Positions 54,340 to 63,929 of a DNA stretch of 64,000 bases are shown piece by piece; position 1 is the first letter of the stretch, and every line of letters starts with the position of its first letter. Under the pieces are notes generated by a model. It saw only the letters and a list, made by a program, of their open reading frames with translations. It did no database searches and was not told the DNA's origin. Source of the DNA: Shewanella glacialipiscicola (GTDB taxonomy: Bacteria; Pseudomonadota; Gammaproteobacteria; Enterobacterales; Shewanellaceae); NCBI RefSeq assembly GCF_023283485.1, contig NZ_JAKILU010000004.1:186001-250000 (forward strand), in the 5' to 3' direction. The position numbers were made by a program, and so were the translations under genes.

Positions 54340-56445
54340 TTAACGATTACGTGACGTGCGCAAGACTTCGGGCAATACCCTAATACGGCGCATCACGTTG
54401 GCTAAATGGACCCTGTCTTTGACTGAAATCCGTAGATTAATCAAATACACACGGCCATCACGTTCTTCAGTGCTGAGGTTATGAATGTTTGAACCTTCAG
54501 CGGCAATAATTGAGGTAATCTTCGCCAGTGCGCCATGGTGATTAACAATTTCAACCCGCAGATTAGCCTGATAGTCGACACCTTCGACATTATCCCATTG
54601 CACTGGAATGTACTTGTCAGGTTCACCTTGATAGCCGCGAATGTTCGCGCAGTTTTCCATATGCACAACCAGACCTTTACCCGGGCTCACGTGAGCAATA
54701 ACCGCGTCGCCGGGAATGGGGCGGCAACAATTGGCAAAGGTGACCAACATGCCTTCGGCGCCACGGATTGGCATCATATGGCCATCGCGGCTCTCTTGAT
54801 TCTCAAGATTATCGCCAATCAAACGCTGGGCGATAACAATACTCATAGCATTGCCAAGACCAATGTCGGCCAATAGTGAATCCATTGTCGTGTGCTTAGT
54901 ATCACGCACGACTTTTTCAATTTGTTCAGGCGCAATGCTATCGAGCTTAGTTTTACCGAGCGCATGGTTAAGCAGGCGGCGACCGAGTGCAATGGCTTCA
55001 TCACCCTTAAGGCTCTTAAGCACTTGGCGGATTTTAGCGCGTGCCTTACCTGTGACGACAAAGTTTAACCAGGCAGCATTAGGGCGAGCGCCTTTAGCGG
55101 TAATGATTTCAACAGTTTGGCCTGAAAGTAACGGCTGGCTGAGCGGATAGGCTTGGCGATTAACGCGGGCACCGACGCAGGTGTTGCCCACGTCTGTATG
55201 TACTTCGTAGGCAAAGTCTACCGCAGTGGCATTAACGGGTAATTCGAGAATACGACCTTCAGGAGTGAACACATAAATTTCTTCAGGGAAGAGTTCAGTT
55301 TTCACGTTTTCAACGAATTCGAATGAGGTACTGGCGCTTTGTTGTAATTCCAACAAGCTTTGCATCCACTTACGGGCCCGCACTTGAGTTGTTGTGCCTT
55401 GTCCTGTTTGTGCACCGCCTTTGTAGGCCCAGTGTGCAGCAACGCCTTTGTCGGCCATTTGGTCCATATCTTCGGTACGAATTTGGATCTCAACGGGCAC
55501 GCCGTGTGGACCAAATAAGGAGGTATGGAGTGACTGATAACCGTTGGCTTTAGGGATAGCGATATAATCTTTGAAACGACCGGGGCGAGGTTTGTAAAGT
55601 CCGTGCATGGCGCCAAGTACGCGATAGCAGGTGTCGAGGGAATCGACCATCACCCTAAAGGCGTAGATATCCATCACTTCTTGGAATTGCAGTTCTTTAC
55701 TCTGCATCTTGTTATAGATGGAGTAGAGGTTTTTTTCGCGGCCTTTGACTTTTCCCGGAATACCCGCATCGTTTAAGCGCGTATGTATAGCGGCTTCAAT
55801 GCCTTGGATCAATTCTTTGCGATTACCGCGGGCGGCTTTAACGACTTCTTTAAGCACCCGATATCGCATTGGATAATAGGCTTGGAAACCTAAGTCTTCT
55901 AACTCGGTCTTGATATTATGGATACCGAGACGGTTAGCGATGGGCGCATAGATTTCTAGGGTTTCGCGGGCAATACGGCGACGTTTGTCGGGACGCAGTG
56001 CGCCTAAGGTACGCATGTTGTGGGTTCTATCGGCAAGCTTGATGAGGATAACGCGGATATCCTGCGTCATCGCCATCATCATTTTACGGAAGTTTTCAGC
56101 CTGAGCTTCTTTCTTGTCGCGAAATTTAAGCTTATCGAGTTTTGACACGCCTTCAACAAGCTCAGCCACCGCGACACCGAAAAGTTCGGCTAAATCGTCT
56201 TTGGTGACATAAGTGTCTTCTATCGTATCGTGCAGCAGGGCTGCCATCAGCGTCTCATGATCAAGACGCATCTCTGCAAGGATGCGGGCGACCGCAACCG
56301 GATGAGTAATATAAGGTTCGCCACTCGTGCGCATTTGCCCTTCATGGGCATCACGCGCAATTTGGTACGCTTGCTTGAGCAACTCTACCTGTTCGGGTTC
56401 TAAGTAACCGGAAGCAGACTCCTTTAGACCTTCAAACAGATACAA
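54340..56445 (-). CDS. spoT: Bifunctional (p)ppGpp synthase/hydrolase SpoT
   Basis: The alarmone enzyme of the stringent response, 701 residues. The N-terminal HD hydrolase has H in YITHPVAVA and HDTIEDT (about residues 46-78). The synthetase region runs about 190-340 with GREKNLYSIYNKMQ and EIQIRTEDMDQMADKG. A TGS domain covers about 385-450 (EEIYVFTPEGRILELP) and the C-terminal ACT domain ends near residue 700. HDTIEDT matches the hydrolase-active form. It lies between rpoZ and ridA, as in related gammaproteobacteria. Confidence 0.97.
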   Translation of the reverse strand: MYLFEGLKESASGYLEPEQVELLKQAYQIARDAHEGQMRTSGEPYITHPVAVARILAEMRLDHETLMAALLHDTIEDTYVTKDDLAELFGVAVAELVEGVSKLDKLKFRDKKEAQAENFRKMMMAMTQDIRVILIKLADRTHNMRTLGALRPDKRRRIARETLEIYAPIANRLGIHNIKTELEDLGFQAYYPMRYRVLKEVVKAARGNRKELIQGIEAAIHTRLNDAGIPGKVKGREKNLYSIYNKMQSKELQFQEVMDIYAFRVMVDSLDTCYRVLGAMHGLYKPRPGRFKDYIAIPKANGYQSLHTSLFGPHGVPVEIQIRTEDMDQMADKGVAAHWAYKGGAQTGQGTTTQVRARKWMQSLLELQQSASTSFEFVENVKTELFPEEIYVFTPEGRILELPVNATAVDFAYEVHTDVGNTCVGARVNRQAYPLSQPLLSGQTVEIITAKGARPNAAWLNFVVTGKARAKIRQVLKSLKGDEAIALGRRLLNHALGKTKLDSIAPEQIEKVVRDTKHTTMDSLLADIGLGNAMSIVIAQRLIGDNLENQESRDGHMMPIRGAEGMLVTFANCCRPIPGDAVIAHVSPGKGLVVHMENCANIRGYQGEPDKYIPVQWDNVEGVDYQANLRVEIVNHHGALAKITSIIAAEGSNIHNLSTEERDGRVYLINLRISVKDRVHLANVMRRIRVLPEVLRTSRNR

Positions 56446-56489
56446 GTGGCAGCTCTCCTTTACCTAAACAGGTATTTACTCAATTATGC

Positions 56490-56774
56490 TTATAACGATA
56501 ATGAACGGCCTTCAGCAATAGCTGCAACCGCTGCAATTTCAGCGGCTTCACGTTCACGTACCGTTTGACGCTCATCGGCATCTAAGGTGTGAGCAGTGAC
56601 TAAACCTAGTTCGATTTCACGCAGGGCGATAACCGTTGGCTTGTCGTTCATCTCTTCAACCATAGGGTCTTTACCCTGCACGGCGATTTGGCGAGCACGA
56701 CGCGCTGCAACCAGGATCATATCAAAACGGTTGCCGATTTGTTCTACGGCGTCTTCTACAGTTACGCGAGCCAT
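56490..56774 (-). CDS. rpoZ: RNA polymerase omega subunit
   Basis: The 94-residue omega subunit, which helps assemble RNA polymerase by clamping the beta-prime subunit and forms part of a ppGpp site. The N-terminus [20 protein letters not shown] and AARRARQI are diagnostic. It precedes spoT by 44 bases, coupling the ppGpp enzyme with a ppGpp-binding subunit. Confidence 0.97.
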   Translation of the reverse strand: MARVTVEDAVEQIGNRFDMILVAARRARQIAVQGKDPMVEEMNDKPTVIALREIELGLVTAHTLDADERQTVREREAAEIAAVAAIAEGRSLSL

Positions 56775-56833
56775 GTGTTGAAACTCCAGTTTATCTAGGG
56801 AAAAAATGACGCAAAATTGTACACTATGGCAGG

Positions 56834-57457
56834 TTAGTCTGCCAACAGATCGTGAAGCATAGCATTTTGCGCGTGGATCTGACTAGCACCTGTTAAGCGC
56901 TTGCTGCGAATGATCGCACGCAAATCGGCTAAGGCGGTGTCAAAATCGTCGTTGACGATAATAAAATCGTATTCTCGATAATGGGATATTTCCGATACGG
57001 CCTGTGCCATGCGGCTGGCAATAACATCGGGACTATCTTGTCCACGGCCGGTGAGACGGCGTTCAAGCTCGGCTTTCGATGGCGGTAGAATAAACACACT
57101 CACCGCATCATCCATTAGCGCTTTCACTTGCTGCGCCCCTTGCCAGTCGATATCGAGGAAGACATCAATACCTTGGCTGAGTGTATGTTCGATGACATGG
57201 CGCGAGGTGCCATAGTAATTGCCAAAAACTTCTGCCCACTCAAAAAAAGCATTTTCAGCAATTAACGCTTTGAATTGGTCAACATTAACGAAGTGATAGT
57301 GTTGACCATCAACTTCACCTGGGCGTGGTGCACGGGTGGTGTGTGATACCGAAACCTGCATATCGGCGGGCTTGTCTTTAAGTAAGGCCGAGATTAGCGA
57401 GGATTTACCTGCGCCACTGGGCGCCGACACAATAAATAAATTTCCGCGTGCGGTCAT
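56834..57457 (-). CDS. gmk: Guanylate kinase
   Basis: Phosphorylates GMP to GDP with ATP. It has 207 residues, P-loop [11 protein letters not shown] near residues 10-20, the GMP-binding [19 protein letters not shown] and [13 protein letters not shown]. It ends 59 bases before rpoZ, so a gmk-rpoZ-spoT-ridA operon is likely. Confidence 0.97.
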   Translation of the reverse strand: MTARGNLFIVSAPSGAGKSSLISALLKDKPADMQVSVSHTTRAPRPGEVDGQHYHFVNVDQFKALIAENAFFEWAEVFGNYYGTSRHVIEHTLSQGIDVFLDIDWQGAQQVKALMDDAVSVFILPPSKAELERRLTGRGQDSPDVIASRMAQAVSEISHYREYDFIIVNDDFDTALADLRAIIRSKRLTGASQIHAQNAMLHDLLAD

Positions 57458-57714
57458 GAGCTAAATATCCAATTGATTAACGCAAGAAGGGCCCTGAAAG
57501 CCGTATATTATAGCGATTTTGACCACAGAATTACTAGGGCTTGTTACTTGGCAATTTAAGCCTATTTTAGATTTATTCGTTTATTATATGCATTTTTACC
57601 CGACTGGGGTCGTAGGCGCTGACAATTGCGGGTAAATTAGTTACGCTCGTGCCTCATTAGGCAATGAATGATTGTCTTTTGGTACTTAGTTTTTACAACA
57701 ATAAAGGAAGGGTC

Positions 57715-59316
57715 GTGCTGTTAAAATCTCTTTTCTGCCTTCACGGGCGTGATTCTCGTCCCCGCTTTGTCGCTATTAGTGTTGGTGTATATGCCTGTAT
57801 TTTAATTGCCGCTGTGGCATTTGGGGCAAATTTTCTAATGTATTTGCTGGCTCTGCTGGGTTTGCCTTTATTAGGGCTCACTAGCCTGCGGCGTTTAGTC
57901 GATGCCGATAAGTCAAAAGTGCTGACGGGTGCATTTTTATTACCGCTGCTTATTTTACTTGGGTTATTTATTGCCGATGCCCACATTGCGCTTATTAGCC
58001 TGTGCTTAATTTTAGCGGCAGGGCTCACTTTTTGGGGTTGGCGTTTACCTGCGCCTACGATAGTTGATTATCGCTACGGCTATTTTGGCCCAGAGCTTGA
58101 TGCGCCAACATCACAAGCCATGCCACGGCGCCGTGTGGAACCCACAATCATCCCTAAAACAACAGATGCGAGTACTATAGATTCTAAACAAGTGATTACA
58201 CGACAGGCGGCTAACTCAAGCTCAGATATTCAGCTACAGCCACAGGTTGAACGCCATGAGCCGCATGTTGAGCAAACACATGCCCAATCAGTCGTAGTCA
58301 CAGAACCAGAAATCGATGTCTTTACCCATGACCAAGCCGTTACTCATGCCTCATTGGTTGATACCGAGCTTGAAATCCAGCGCCAAGATGAATTACGTTT
58401 TGATGCATTAACGCGATTGACGCAGAATCCTGCCGATTTTGTGGTACCCCATGCCCATGCTGATTTCCGCCCTAGCCATGCCAGCCGCGTCGAACACACC
58501 AATATCGAACTAGCCGATGTTGATGTGGCTAATATGGATTTAAACCATGTCGATTTTAATGCGCCTCAATTAGATCCCGCCGAGCGCAGTGCTGAACCGA
58601 GTTGGCGTTTGGCCGCCGAAGAAGATAACGAAACCGATAGCTTTAATGATGTAGAACATGCTGAAGAAGTGCGTCAACGCCGCGCTGAAGCGAAAGACTC
58701 TGGCTCGATGACTGAACTGTTTCGCGGTTTATTTGAATTTTTAGCACCGCTAAAGCGGTTCCTCGTGTTACCTAAAGTTAAGCTACCTAAGATTAATCTG
58801 CCCAAGGTGGAGCGCCGTTATTGGCGGCTAGCAGGAATAGGTGCTGGTGTGCTGGTGTTTATCGTCTTGGTGTGGGGGCTTTGGCCTAGTGGTGACGCTG
58901 AAGGCGATGGCGCACAGCTTGTGACTGTAAATGCGGTTGCGCCCTATGCAGGCGAGCGGGTCACGCTCGCCTTGCCCGACGGCTTTTCTGTGGCGCTTGA
59001 AGACGATATTTTAATCATGCGTTGGCTCGGTGAGAAGGGTAAGGCGAAAAATCTGTGGTCCTTAGCGACGGCAAAGGGCGATAAAACTTGTAGCCTGTTG
59101 TCTTTTAACAGCGGCACTGATTACCGCCCTCTGACGGTGGACTTAAAAGCCGATTCGGCTACCGAGGCGCGTTTTTCACCACTGGACACTCAAGGTATTA
59201 TCATTGACCTTGCTCGACGTAGCAGCATTAGCTTGTGTGGTTATAAATTCAGCCTCAAGGGTAGCCAAGCGATACTGGAACAAAATCGTACCTTTGGCAG
59301 TTATATCGCTCGTTAA
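57715..59316 (+). CDS. Membrane protein of unknown function with long disordered linker
   Basis: A protein of 533 residues from GTG 57715 (behind AAAGGAAG); an ATG at 57664 is in frame but has no ribosome site. Residues 1-120 hold four close membrane helices. Residues 125-350 are polar and low in structure, rich in His, Glu and Asp. Next is a juxtamembrane LPKVKLPKINLPKVERR triple repeat, one helix near residues 371-390, and a periplasmic C-terminal domain of about 135 residues with two cysteines (CSLLSFNS and SLCGYKF). I do not recognise the family. It is divergent from gmk and followed by a terminator. Confidence 0.75.
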   Translation: MLLKSLFCLHGRDSRPRFVAISVGVYACILIAAVAFGANFLMYLLALLGLPLLGLTSLRRLVDADKSKVLTGAFLLPLLILLGLFIADAHIALISLCLILAAGLTFWGWRLPAPTIVDYRYGYFGPELDAPTSQAMPRRRVEPTIIPKTTDASTIDSKQVITRQAANSSSDIQLQPQVERHEPHVEQTHAQSVVVTEPEIDVFTHDQAVTHASLVDTELEIQRQDELRFDALTRLTQNPADFVVPHAHADFRPSHASRVEHTNIELADVDVANMDLNHVDFNAPQLDPAERSAEPSWRLAAEEDNETDSFNDVEHAEEVRQRRAEAKDSGSMTELFRGLFEFLAPLKRFLVLPKVKLPKINLPKVERRYWRLAGIGAGVLVFIVLVWGLWPSGDAEGDGAQLVTVNAVAPYAGERVTLALPDGFSVALEDDILIMRWLGEKGKAKNLWSLATAKGDKTCSLLSFNSGTDYRPLTVDLKADSATEARFSPLDTQGIIIDLARRSSISLCGYKFSLKGSQAILEQNRTFGSYIAR

Positions 59317-59370
59317 CGTACTGAAGCAGCTTAAGTCGATAAAAATTCTGCTTAAATGCTAGTCACAATT

Positions 59371-59403
59371 AGAGGGGTAGATTACACTTTTGCTCCTCTT
59401 TTT
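59371..59403 (+). terminator. Probable intrinsic terminator
   Basis: AGAGG at 59371-59375 pairs with CCTCT at 59395-59399 (extended by weaker inner pairs), followed by five Ts. It is 54 bases after the unknown membrane protein gene. Confidence 0.6.
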
Positions 59404-59491
59404 CTCAAACCGTGTTTTAAATGCCTCAGTCTTGGTATCTAACAATGCAGTTGGGGAATATCTTAAAATTTGAACAGAACATCAATCCAGC

Positions 59492-60364
59492 ATGAATACA
59501 GAATTGACCTTAGTCATTATGGCTGCAGGGCTAGGTAGTCGTTTCGGCGGCGATAAGCAATTAGCGGCGCTCGGCCCTGCTGGCGAACCCATGTTGGTGC
59601 TATCAATCATGTCGGCCATTCGCAGTGGCTTTCAGCGTGCAGTGCTGGTGATCCGCCCCGAGTTAGAAGCTGAATTAACTGCAATGCTAACCCAGTTTTT
59701 ACCCGCCGATTTTGAATATCACTTTTGCTATCAGGTTTTAACGGATTTACCCGAAGCGGTGCAGCTAGTGGATCTCAGCCACAGGCTTAAGCCTTGGGGT
59801 ACTGCCCATGCACTGTGGAGCGCGCGTCATCTGGTTAAAGGCCCCATGGCGGTTATCAATGCCGATGACTTTTATGGCGATAGCGCCTTTTTTTCGTTAG
59901 CCAAAGGCTTAAAGTCAAAGCCGACACAGTGGATGATGGTGGCGTATCCCATCGAACTCACATTGTCGGAGCACGGCGGCGTTAACCGTGGTCTGTGTCA
60001 GGTCGAGGATGGAAAGCTTAAATCGGTTGCCGAGTGGCTCAATATCGCTGAGCAAGCGGGCCAATTAGTGGGTGATGGCCCACAAGGTCATGCTAATTTA
60101 CCAGCAGAGTCCTTGGTCTCTATGACATGCTGGGGCTTCTCCCCAAGCATATTTGATGTTATTAAACGTGAATTAACCGAATTTATCGAGCAACAGGGGC
60201 TAGAAGCTAAATCTGAATGCTACTTACCCGCCATAGTGCAAGCGGGCATTGAGCAAGGTTTGCCCGTGTATGTCGATGTGGCCTGTGAGCCTTGGCTCGG
60301 CGTGACTTATCCGCAGGACACTGTCTGGGTAAAACAAAAATTAACGGAGTTATTGAGTGATTAA
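59492..60364 (+). CDS. Sugar-1-phosphate nucleotidyltransferase
   Basis: A 290-residue NTP-transferase. The nucleotide-binding start IMAAGLGSRFGGDKQLAALG, with GxGxR and a conserved Lys, covers residues 9-28. The metal-binding Asp is in VINADDFYGD near residue 130. GTAHALWSARHLV is near residue 109. Its 3' end overlaps the next gene by 8 bases. With that kinase it would convert a sugar to sugar-1-phosphate and then to a nucleotide sugar, probably UDP-linked. The sugar is not set by sequence. Confidence 0.88.
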   Translation: MNTELTLVIMAAGLGSRFGGDKQLAALGPAGEPMLVLSIMSAIRSGFQRAVLVIRPELEAELTAMLTQFLPADFEYHFCYQVLTDLPEAVQLVDLSHRLKPWGTAHALWSARHLVKGPMAVINADDFYGDSAFFSLAKGLKSKPTQWMMVAYPIELTLSEHGGVNRGLCQVEDGKLKSVAEWLNIAEQAGQLVGDGPQGHANLPAESLVSMTCWGFSPSIFDVIKRELTEFIEQQGLEAKSECYLPAIVQAGIEQGLPVYVDVACEPWLGVTYPQDTVWVKQKLTELLSD

Positions 60365-61421
60365 ACTCATTAGGCAGTTAGTCTTGCCTCATTTTGGTAT
60401 TGATGCCGCCGAGGCAAAAATTACAGCCCTCGGTAATGGCCACATCAATGACACCCTTTTGGTACGCTGGCCTGCGGGCGAATTAGTATTGCAGCGAATT
60501 AACACTGAGGTGTTTAAAACCCCCAGCGCTTTGGTTAGCAATGCCGATAAAATTAGTCATCATCTATGCGCTAAGTCGTTGCAGCAACAATATGGCCTTA
60601 AAGTCGTTAGCCCTTATTTAACTCAAGAGGGAACGTTGGCTATCGATTTAGGCGAACAAGGATTTTGGCGGGCGATAAGCTACTTGCCCCATAGCCTGAG
60701 TATTGAAGTCGTCAAGTCGGAGCAAGAGGCTGAAATGGCGGCCAAGGCCTTCGGCCATTTTGCTTCTGCTTTGAGTGACTTTGATGCCACTCAACTTGAA
60801 GATGTGATCCCCCAGTTTCACCATTTACCGGGGCGCATGGCTCTGTTACAACAGGCGGCTGAGCTCGATAGTCTGCACCGCTTAGATGTTTGCCGTCATT
60901 GGGTCGATTACGCTTTATCTCAACAGACCTTGCTTAATGAACTGGCCGATATATCGCCAAAACTGCCGCTACGCATTTGCCATAACGACACTAAAATCAA
61001 TAATATGCTGTTTGATAAGCGCGATATGTCTAGCATGGCGATTATCGATTTGGATACCTGCATGAAAGGTCATTTGATGTATGACTTTGGCGACATGGTC
61101 CGCACCTTCTGCTCGCCAGAGGAAGAAGACTCTACAGCTTTGGATAAAGTCCAAGTGCGCCAAGACATCTTCGCCGCGATTTGCCGTGGCTACTTGAGCG
61201 AGTTGGGTGACGTTTTAACTGAAGACGAAAAGCGTAGTCTGTGGCTCGGTGCGCGGGTGATTTGTTTGATGATAGGTGTGCGTTTTTTAACGGATTATCT
61301 TAACGGCGATGTGTATTTTCACATCCACCGCGAAGGCCACAATCTGGATCGCGCTGCTAACCAGTTTACCTTGTACCAAAGCTTGCTTGACCAAGAGGCT
61401 GAGCTTAAAGCTAATTTCTAA
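60357..61421 (+). CDS. N-acetylhexosamine 1-kinase-like phosphotransferase (APH family)
   Basis: A 354-residue kinase of the aminoglycoside-phosphotransferase fold. ITALGNGHINDTLLVRW (about residues 22-38) is the nucleotide-binding start. The Brenner catalytic loop ICHNDTKINNML is near residues 204-215 and the Mg-binding IDLDT near 224-228. The C-terminal RFLTDYLNGDVYFHIHREGH is a signature I associate with N-acetylhexosamine 1-kinase (NahK) relatives. Translational coupling to a nucleotidyltransferase supports anomeric phosphorylation of a sugar, for example GlcNAc or GalNAc. Confidence 0.85.
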   Translation: MIKLIRQLVLPHFGIDAAEAKITALGNGHINDTLLVRWPAGELVLQRINTEVFKTPSALVSNADKISHHLCAKSLQQQYGLKVVSPYLTQEGTLAIDLGEQGFWRAISYLPHSLSIEVVKSEQEAEMAAKAFGHFASALSDFDATQLEDVIPQFHHLPGRMALLQQAAELDSLHRLDVCRHWVDYALSQQTLLNELADISPKLPLRICHNDTKINNMLFDKRDMSSMAIIDLDTCMKGHLMYDFGDMVRTFCSPEEEDSTALDKVQVRQDIFAAICRGYLSELGDVLTEDEKRSLWLGARVICLMIGVRFLTDYLNGDVYFHIHREGHNLDRAANQFTLYQSLLDQEAELKANF

Positions 61422-61491
61422 GTGAGTCATTAATATTTTAATATCAATTGGTTGGTATTAAATTGTTGGTTCAATATCTTGATTAATAATC

Positions 61492-61522
61492 ATGCCTAGG
61501 GCTCTGCTCTGGGCATTTTTTT
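61492..61522 (+). terminator. Intrinsic terminator of the nucleotidyltransferase-kinase unit
   Basis: ATGCC at 61492-61496 and GGCAT at 61511-61516 bracket a GC-rich partly paired loop, followed by a run of seven Ts, about 75 bases after the kinase stop. Confidence 0.75.
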
Positions 61523-61607
61523 GACCTAAAACCTAGGCAGAGGCCATTTCATCGGACATAATCGAGCGATAATTAATCCCTTAATATCATATGGATTTGT
61601 GCTTGGT

Positions 61608-63026
61608 ATGGATTCATCTGTGGCCCCGCCGCTAGTCACTTGCTCACGACGCAGCGAACGTAATTCGTGGTTAAGATGCACCCTGCGCCGCTCGCAGCAG
61701 GAGGCGATTGCCTCATCAATGATGACGGCTACCAGTGATAACTTTTTCAATGCCTATGCTATTTTTCTCGGTGCCAGCCTTGCGCAAATGGGGTTTGTGA
61801 CGGGTTTACCACAGCTTTTTGGGGCGATAGCCCAACTTCTATCTGTGTGGCTTGCAAGCCATTTCTCCCGTCGAACGTTTATCGTTTTTTGCGCTGTCTT
61901 TCAGGGCTGCATAGTGTTAGCTATGGGCGCGTTGGCTGCTTTTGGCTCAGAGCATGCCGTGTGGATCTTTATCGCCTTAGCCGTTGGTTACCATGGTTTT
62001 ATTAATCTTATTCAGCCCCATTGGCGCGCGTGGATGGGATCTATCGTACCTGAACGTCGCCGAGGCGCTTTTTTTGCCGCCCGCACTCGGCTCACTATGG
62101 GCGCATCTTTGAGTGTGTTCTTTATTGGCGGCGGCATACTCACCTTAACTGACTCGATGCAGATGGCGTGGTTGGGTTTTAGTCTGTTGTTTTCTATCGC
62201 GGCAATGGGGCGTTTTGTGTCGGCTTGGTTACTGCTACAGATGCATGATCCCGATCCGCGCGTGCCCAAACAGCGTGGCGTATTTTTGCAAACGATTGGT
62301 CATTTTCGTGCGGCGTGGAAAGATAAAACCTTTCGCCAGTACAGTTTGTTCGTTGCCAGTATGCAGGGAATAGTGGCAATCTCGGCACCATTTTTTGCCG
62401 TTTATATGCTGGAAGGCTTAAAGTTCACTTACCTCGAATTTGTATTTGCCAGTGTGGCTTCGATAGCGACTCAATTTGTTACCTTACGATTTTGGGGCCG
62501 CTTTAGCGATCAATTCGGCAATCGTTTAGTGATGATTATCACCAGTTGTATGATCCCCAGTTTGCCGCTGATGTGGCTGTTCTCGGATAACTATCTGTAT
62601 ATCTTAGCTATCCAAGCTTTTTCTGGCTTGGCATGGAGCGGCTTTACCTTAAGCACGGCAAATTACCTTTATGATATCCGTCCCTTTCGCAGTGACTTTG
62701 CGACTTATGCTGCCCTGCAAGCGGCATTAAGTGCGGCCTGTGTTTTTGTTGGTGCGATATTGGGCGGTACGATTGCCTCCCATGCGGCGGATTTTTTAGC
62801 CTGGACGGGTTGGGATAGCGTGTTATCGAGCCCAATTTTTGTGGTGTTCTTAGTATCGACTGTGCTGCGAGCGTTAGTGACACTCTGGTTTATTCCGCGC
62901 TCGGTTGAACCTAAAGTGCGCCCAAGGCCGCAGCTACTAAAACTTATCTTCCGTATCCGCGGCTTTAATGCCATTTCGGGCGTGAGCCTTGATTGGCTCA
63001 CTGTGGTAAAACGCCGCAAGCAATAG
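61608..63026 (+). CDS. Major facilitator superfamily transporter
   Basis: A 472-residue carrier with about 12 membrane helices. The N-terminus is long and Arg/Ser-rich before the first helix (SDNFFNAYAIFLGASLAQM). A cytoplasmic loop VPERRRGAFFAARTR between helices 4 and 5 is typical of this MFS subgroup. I use ATG 61608; a GTG three codons earlier is possible and no strong ribosome site is visible. Substrate unknown; the neighbouring sugar kinase pair suggests a sugar, but a terminator separates them. Confidence 0.85.
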   Translation: MDSSVAPPLVTCSRRSERNSWLRCTLRRSQQEAIASSMMTATSDNFFNAYAIFLGASLAQMGFVTGLPQLFGAIAQLLSVWLASHFSRRTFIVFCAVFQGCIVLAMGALAAFGSEHAVWIFIALAVGYHGFINLIQPHWRAWMGSIVPERRRGAFFAARTRLTMGASLSVFFIGGGILTLTDSMQMAWLGFSLLFSIAAMGRFVSAWLLLQMHDPDPRVPKQRGVFLQTIGHFRAAWKDKTFRQYSLFVASMQGIVAISAPFFAVYMLEGLKFTYLEFVFASVASIATQFVTLRFWGRFSDQFGNRLVMIITSCMIPSLPLMWLFSDNYLYILAIQAFSGLAWSGFTLSTANYLYDIRPFRSDFATYAALQAALSAACVFVGAILGGTIASHAADFLAWTGWDSVLSSPIFVVFLVSTVLRALVTLWFIPRSVEPKVRPRPQLLKLIFRIRGFNAISGVSLDWLTVVKRRKQ

Positions 63027-63035
63027 GGCGTACAG

Positions 63036-63929
63036 CTAAAGCGTATAGTCGAAAAACTTACGGCTTTGCGGGCCAGCGCTATTACTGTTCACCTTGTTTG
63101 GATGTTTATATTCATGCCAAGCTGCGACGTGAGTGCCAGCATTTAATTTAGGAAAATCTAGCACATGCTCGCTGGTATTGACTCTGTCTTGATGGATTAG
63201 CGTGCTGTTTGTTTGAGTGTTGCTATGCGCCCTATCGGTCATTTGGCCTAAGGTTGGGCCATTGGTGGCTAAGCCTAAAAATTGCAACAAACGACTCAAA
63301 CTCCCCGCATGGCTGATGTCGAGCGAGATAAAATCTTCTCGGTTATGAAAGTAAGCGAACACTTCGTTTTGATGCCTGTGATAACAATCAATAAGATGCG
63401 CCTCATCTGCAGGGTTTGCCTCTTTATCGATAGCAAAAGTATGTTGAAAGCTGCGTTTCATAATCGGGTGAAATCGCCCCGATTTTGCTTCTAAATGCGG
63501 CAGCATTTTACCTAGCAGCATCTGCATTGAAGGCACCCATTTAGCCAAGTCACGCTCGAGGTAAACAAATTTAGCCTGCGGGAAAAGACCATCGAGCTGC
63601 CGATAATCACTAAAACAGGGCACATCAGAAATCGCATCAGCCAGCATAAACGCCTGTTTAGTAAAGGCCATGTGCGCCACTTTAAGCCCTTGCTCCAATA
63701 GCGCCACACTCACACTCGTGGTGCCCGTGCGCGGCAAACCTATGATAAAGACCTTCAATTTTTCCGCAGTTACCTGTTCGCCACCAAGTGCATTCGACAG
63801 TGAGGGATACGTCTCATCCGGTGTTGCAAGCTGTAAGTTGCCAGCATGATCTGCATTGCCGATACGCTGTGCATTAGCAGTACATTGCGCGTGAGCAGAG
63901 GCTGTTGAATTGTTGGCATTATCAGGCAT
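63036..63929 (-). CDS. Sulfotransferase family protein
   Basis: A 297-residue protein with the PAPS-binding loop VFIIGLPRTGTTSVS near residues 60-74 and the second (3'-phosphate) motif region KFVYLERDLAKWVPSM near residues 120-135, as in Sulfotransfer_3-type proteins. The first 45 residues are low complexity (Asn/Ala-rich) and probably disordered. It would transfer a sulfuryl group to a sugar, lipid or small molecule. It is convergent with the MFS gene, with 9 bases between the stops. Confidence 0.85.
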   Translation of the reverse strand: MPDNANNSTASAHAQCTANAQRIGNADHAGNLQLATPDETYPSLSNALGGEQVTAEKLKVFIIGLPRTGTTSVSVALLEQGLKVAHMAFTKQAFMLADAISDVPCFSDYRQLDGLFPQAKFVYLERDLAKWVPSMQMLLGKMLPHLEAKSGRFHPIMKRSFQHTFAIDKEANPADEAHLIDCYHRHQNEVFAYFHNREDFISLDISHAGSLSRLLQFLGLATNGPTLGQMTDRAHSNTQTNSTLIHQDRVNTSEHVLDFPKLNAGTHVAAWHEYKHPNKVNSNSAGPQSRKFFDYTL

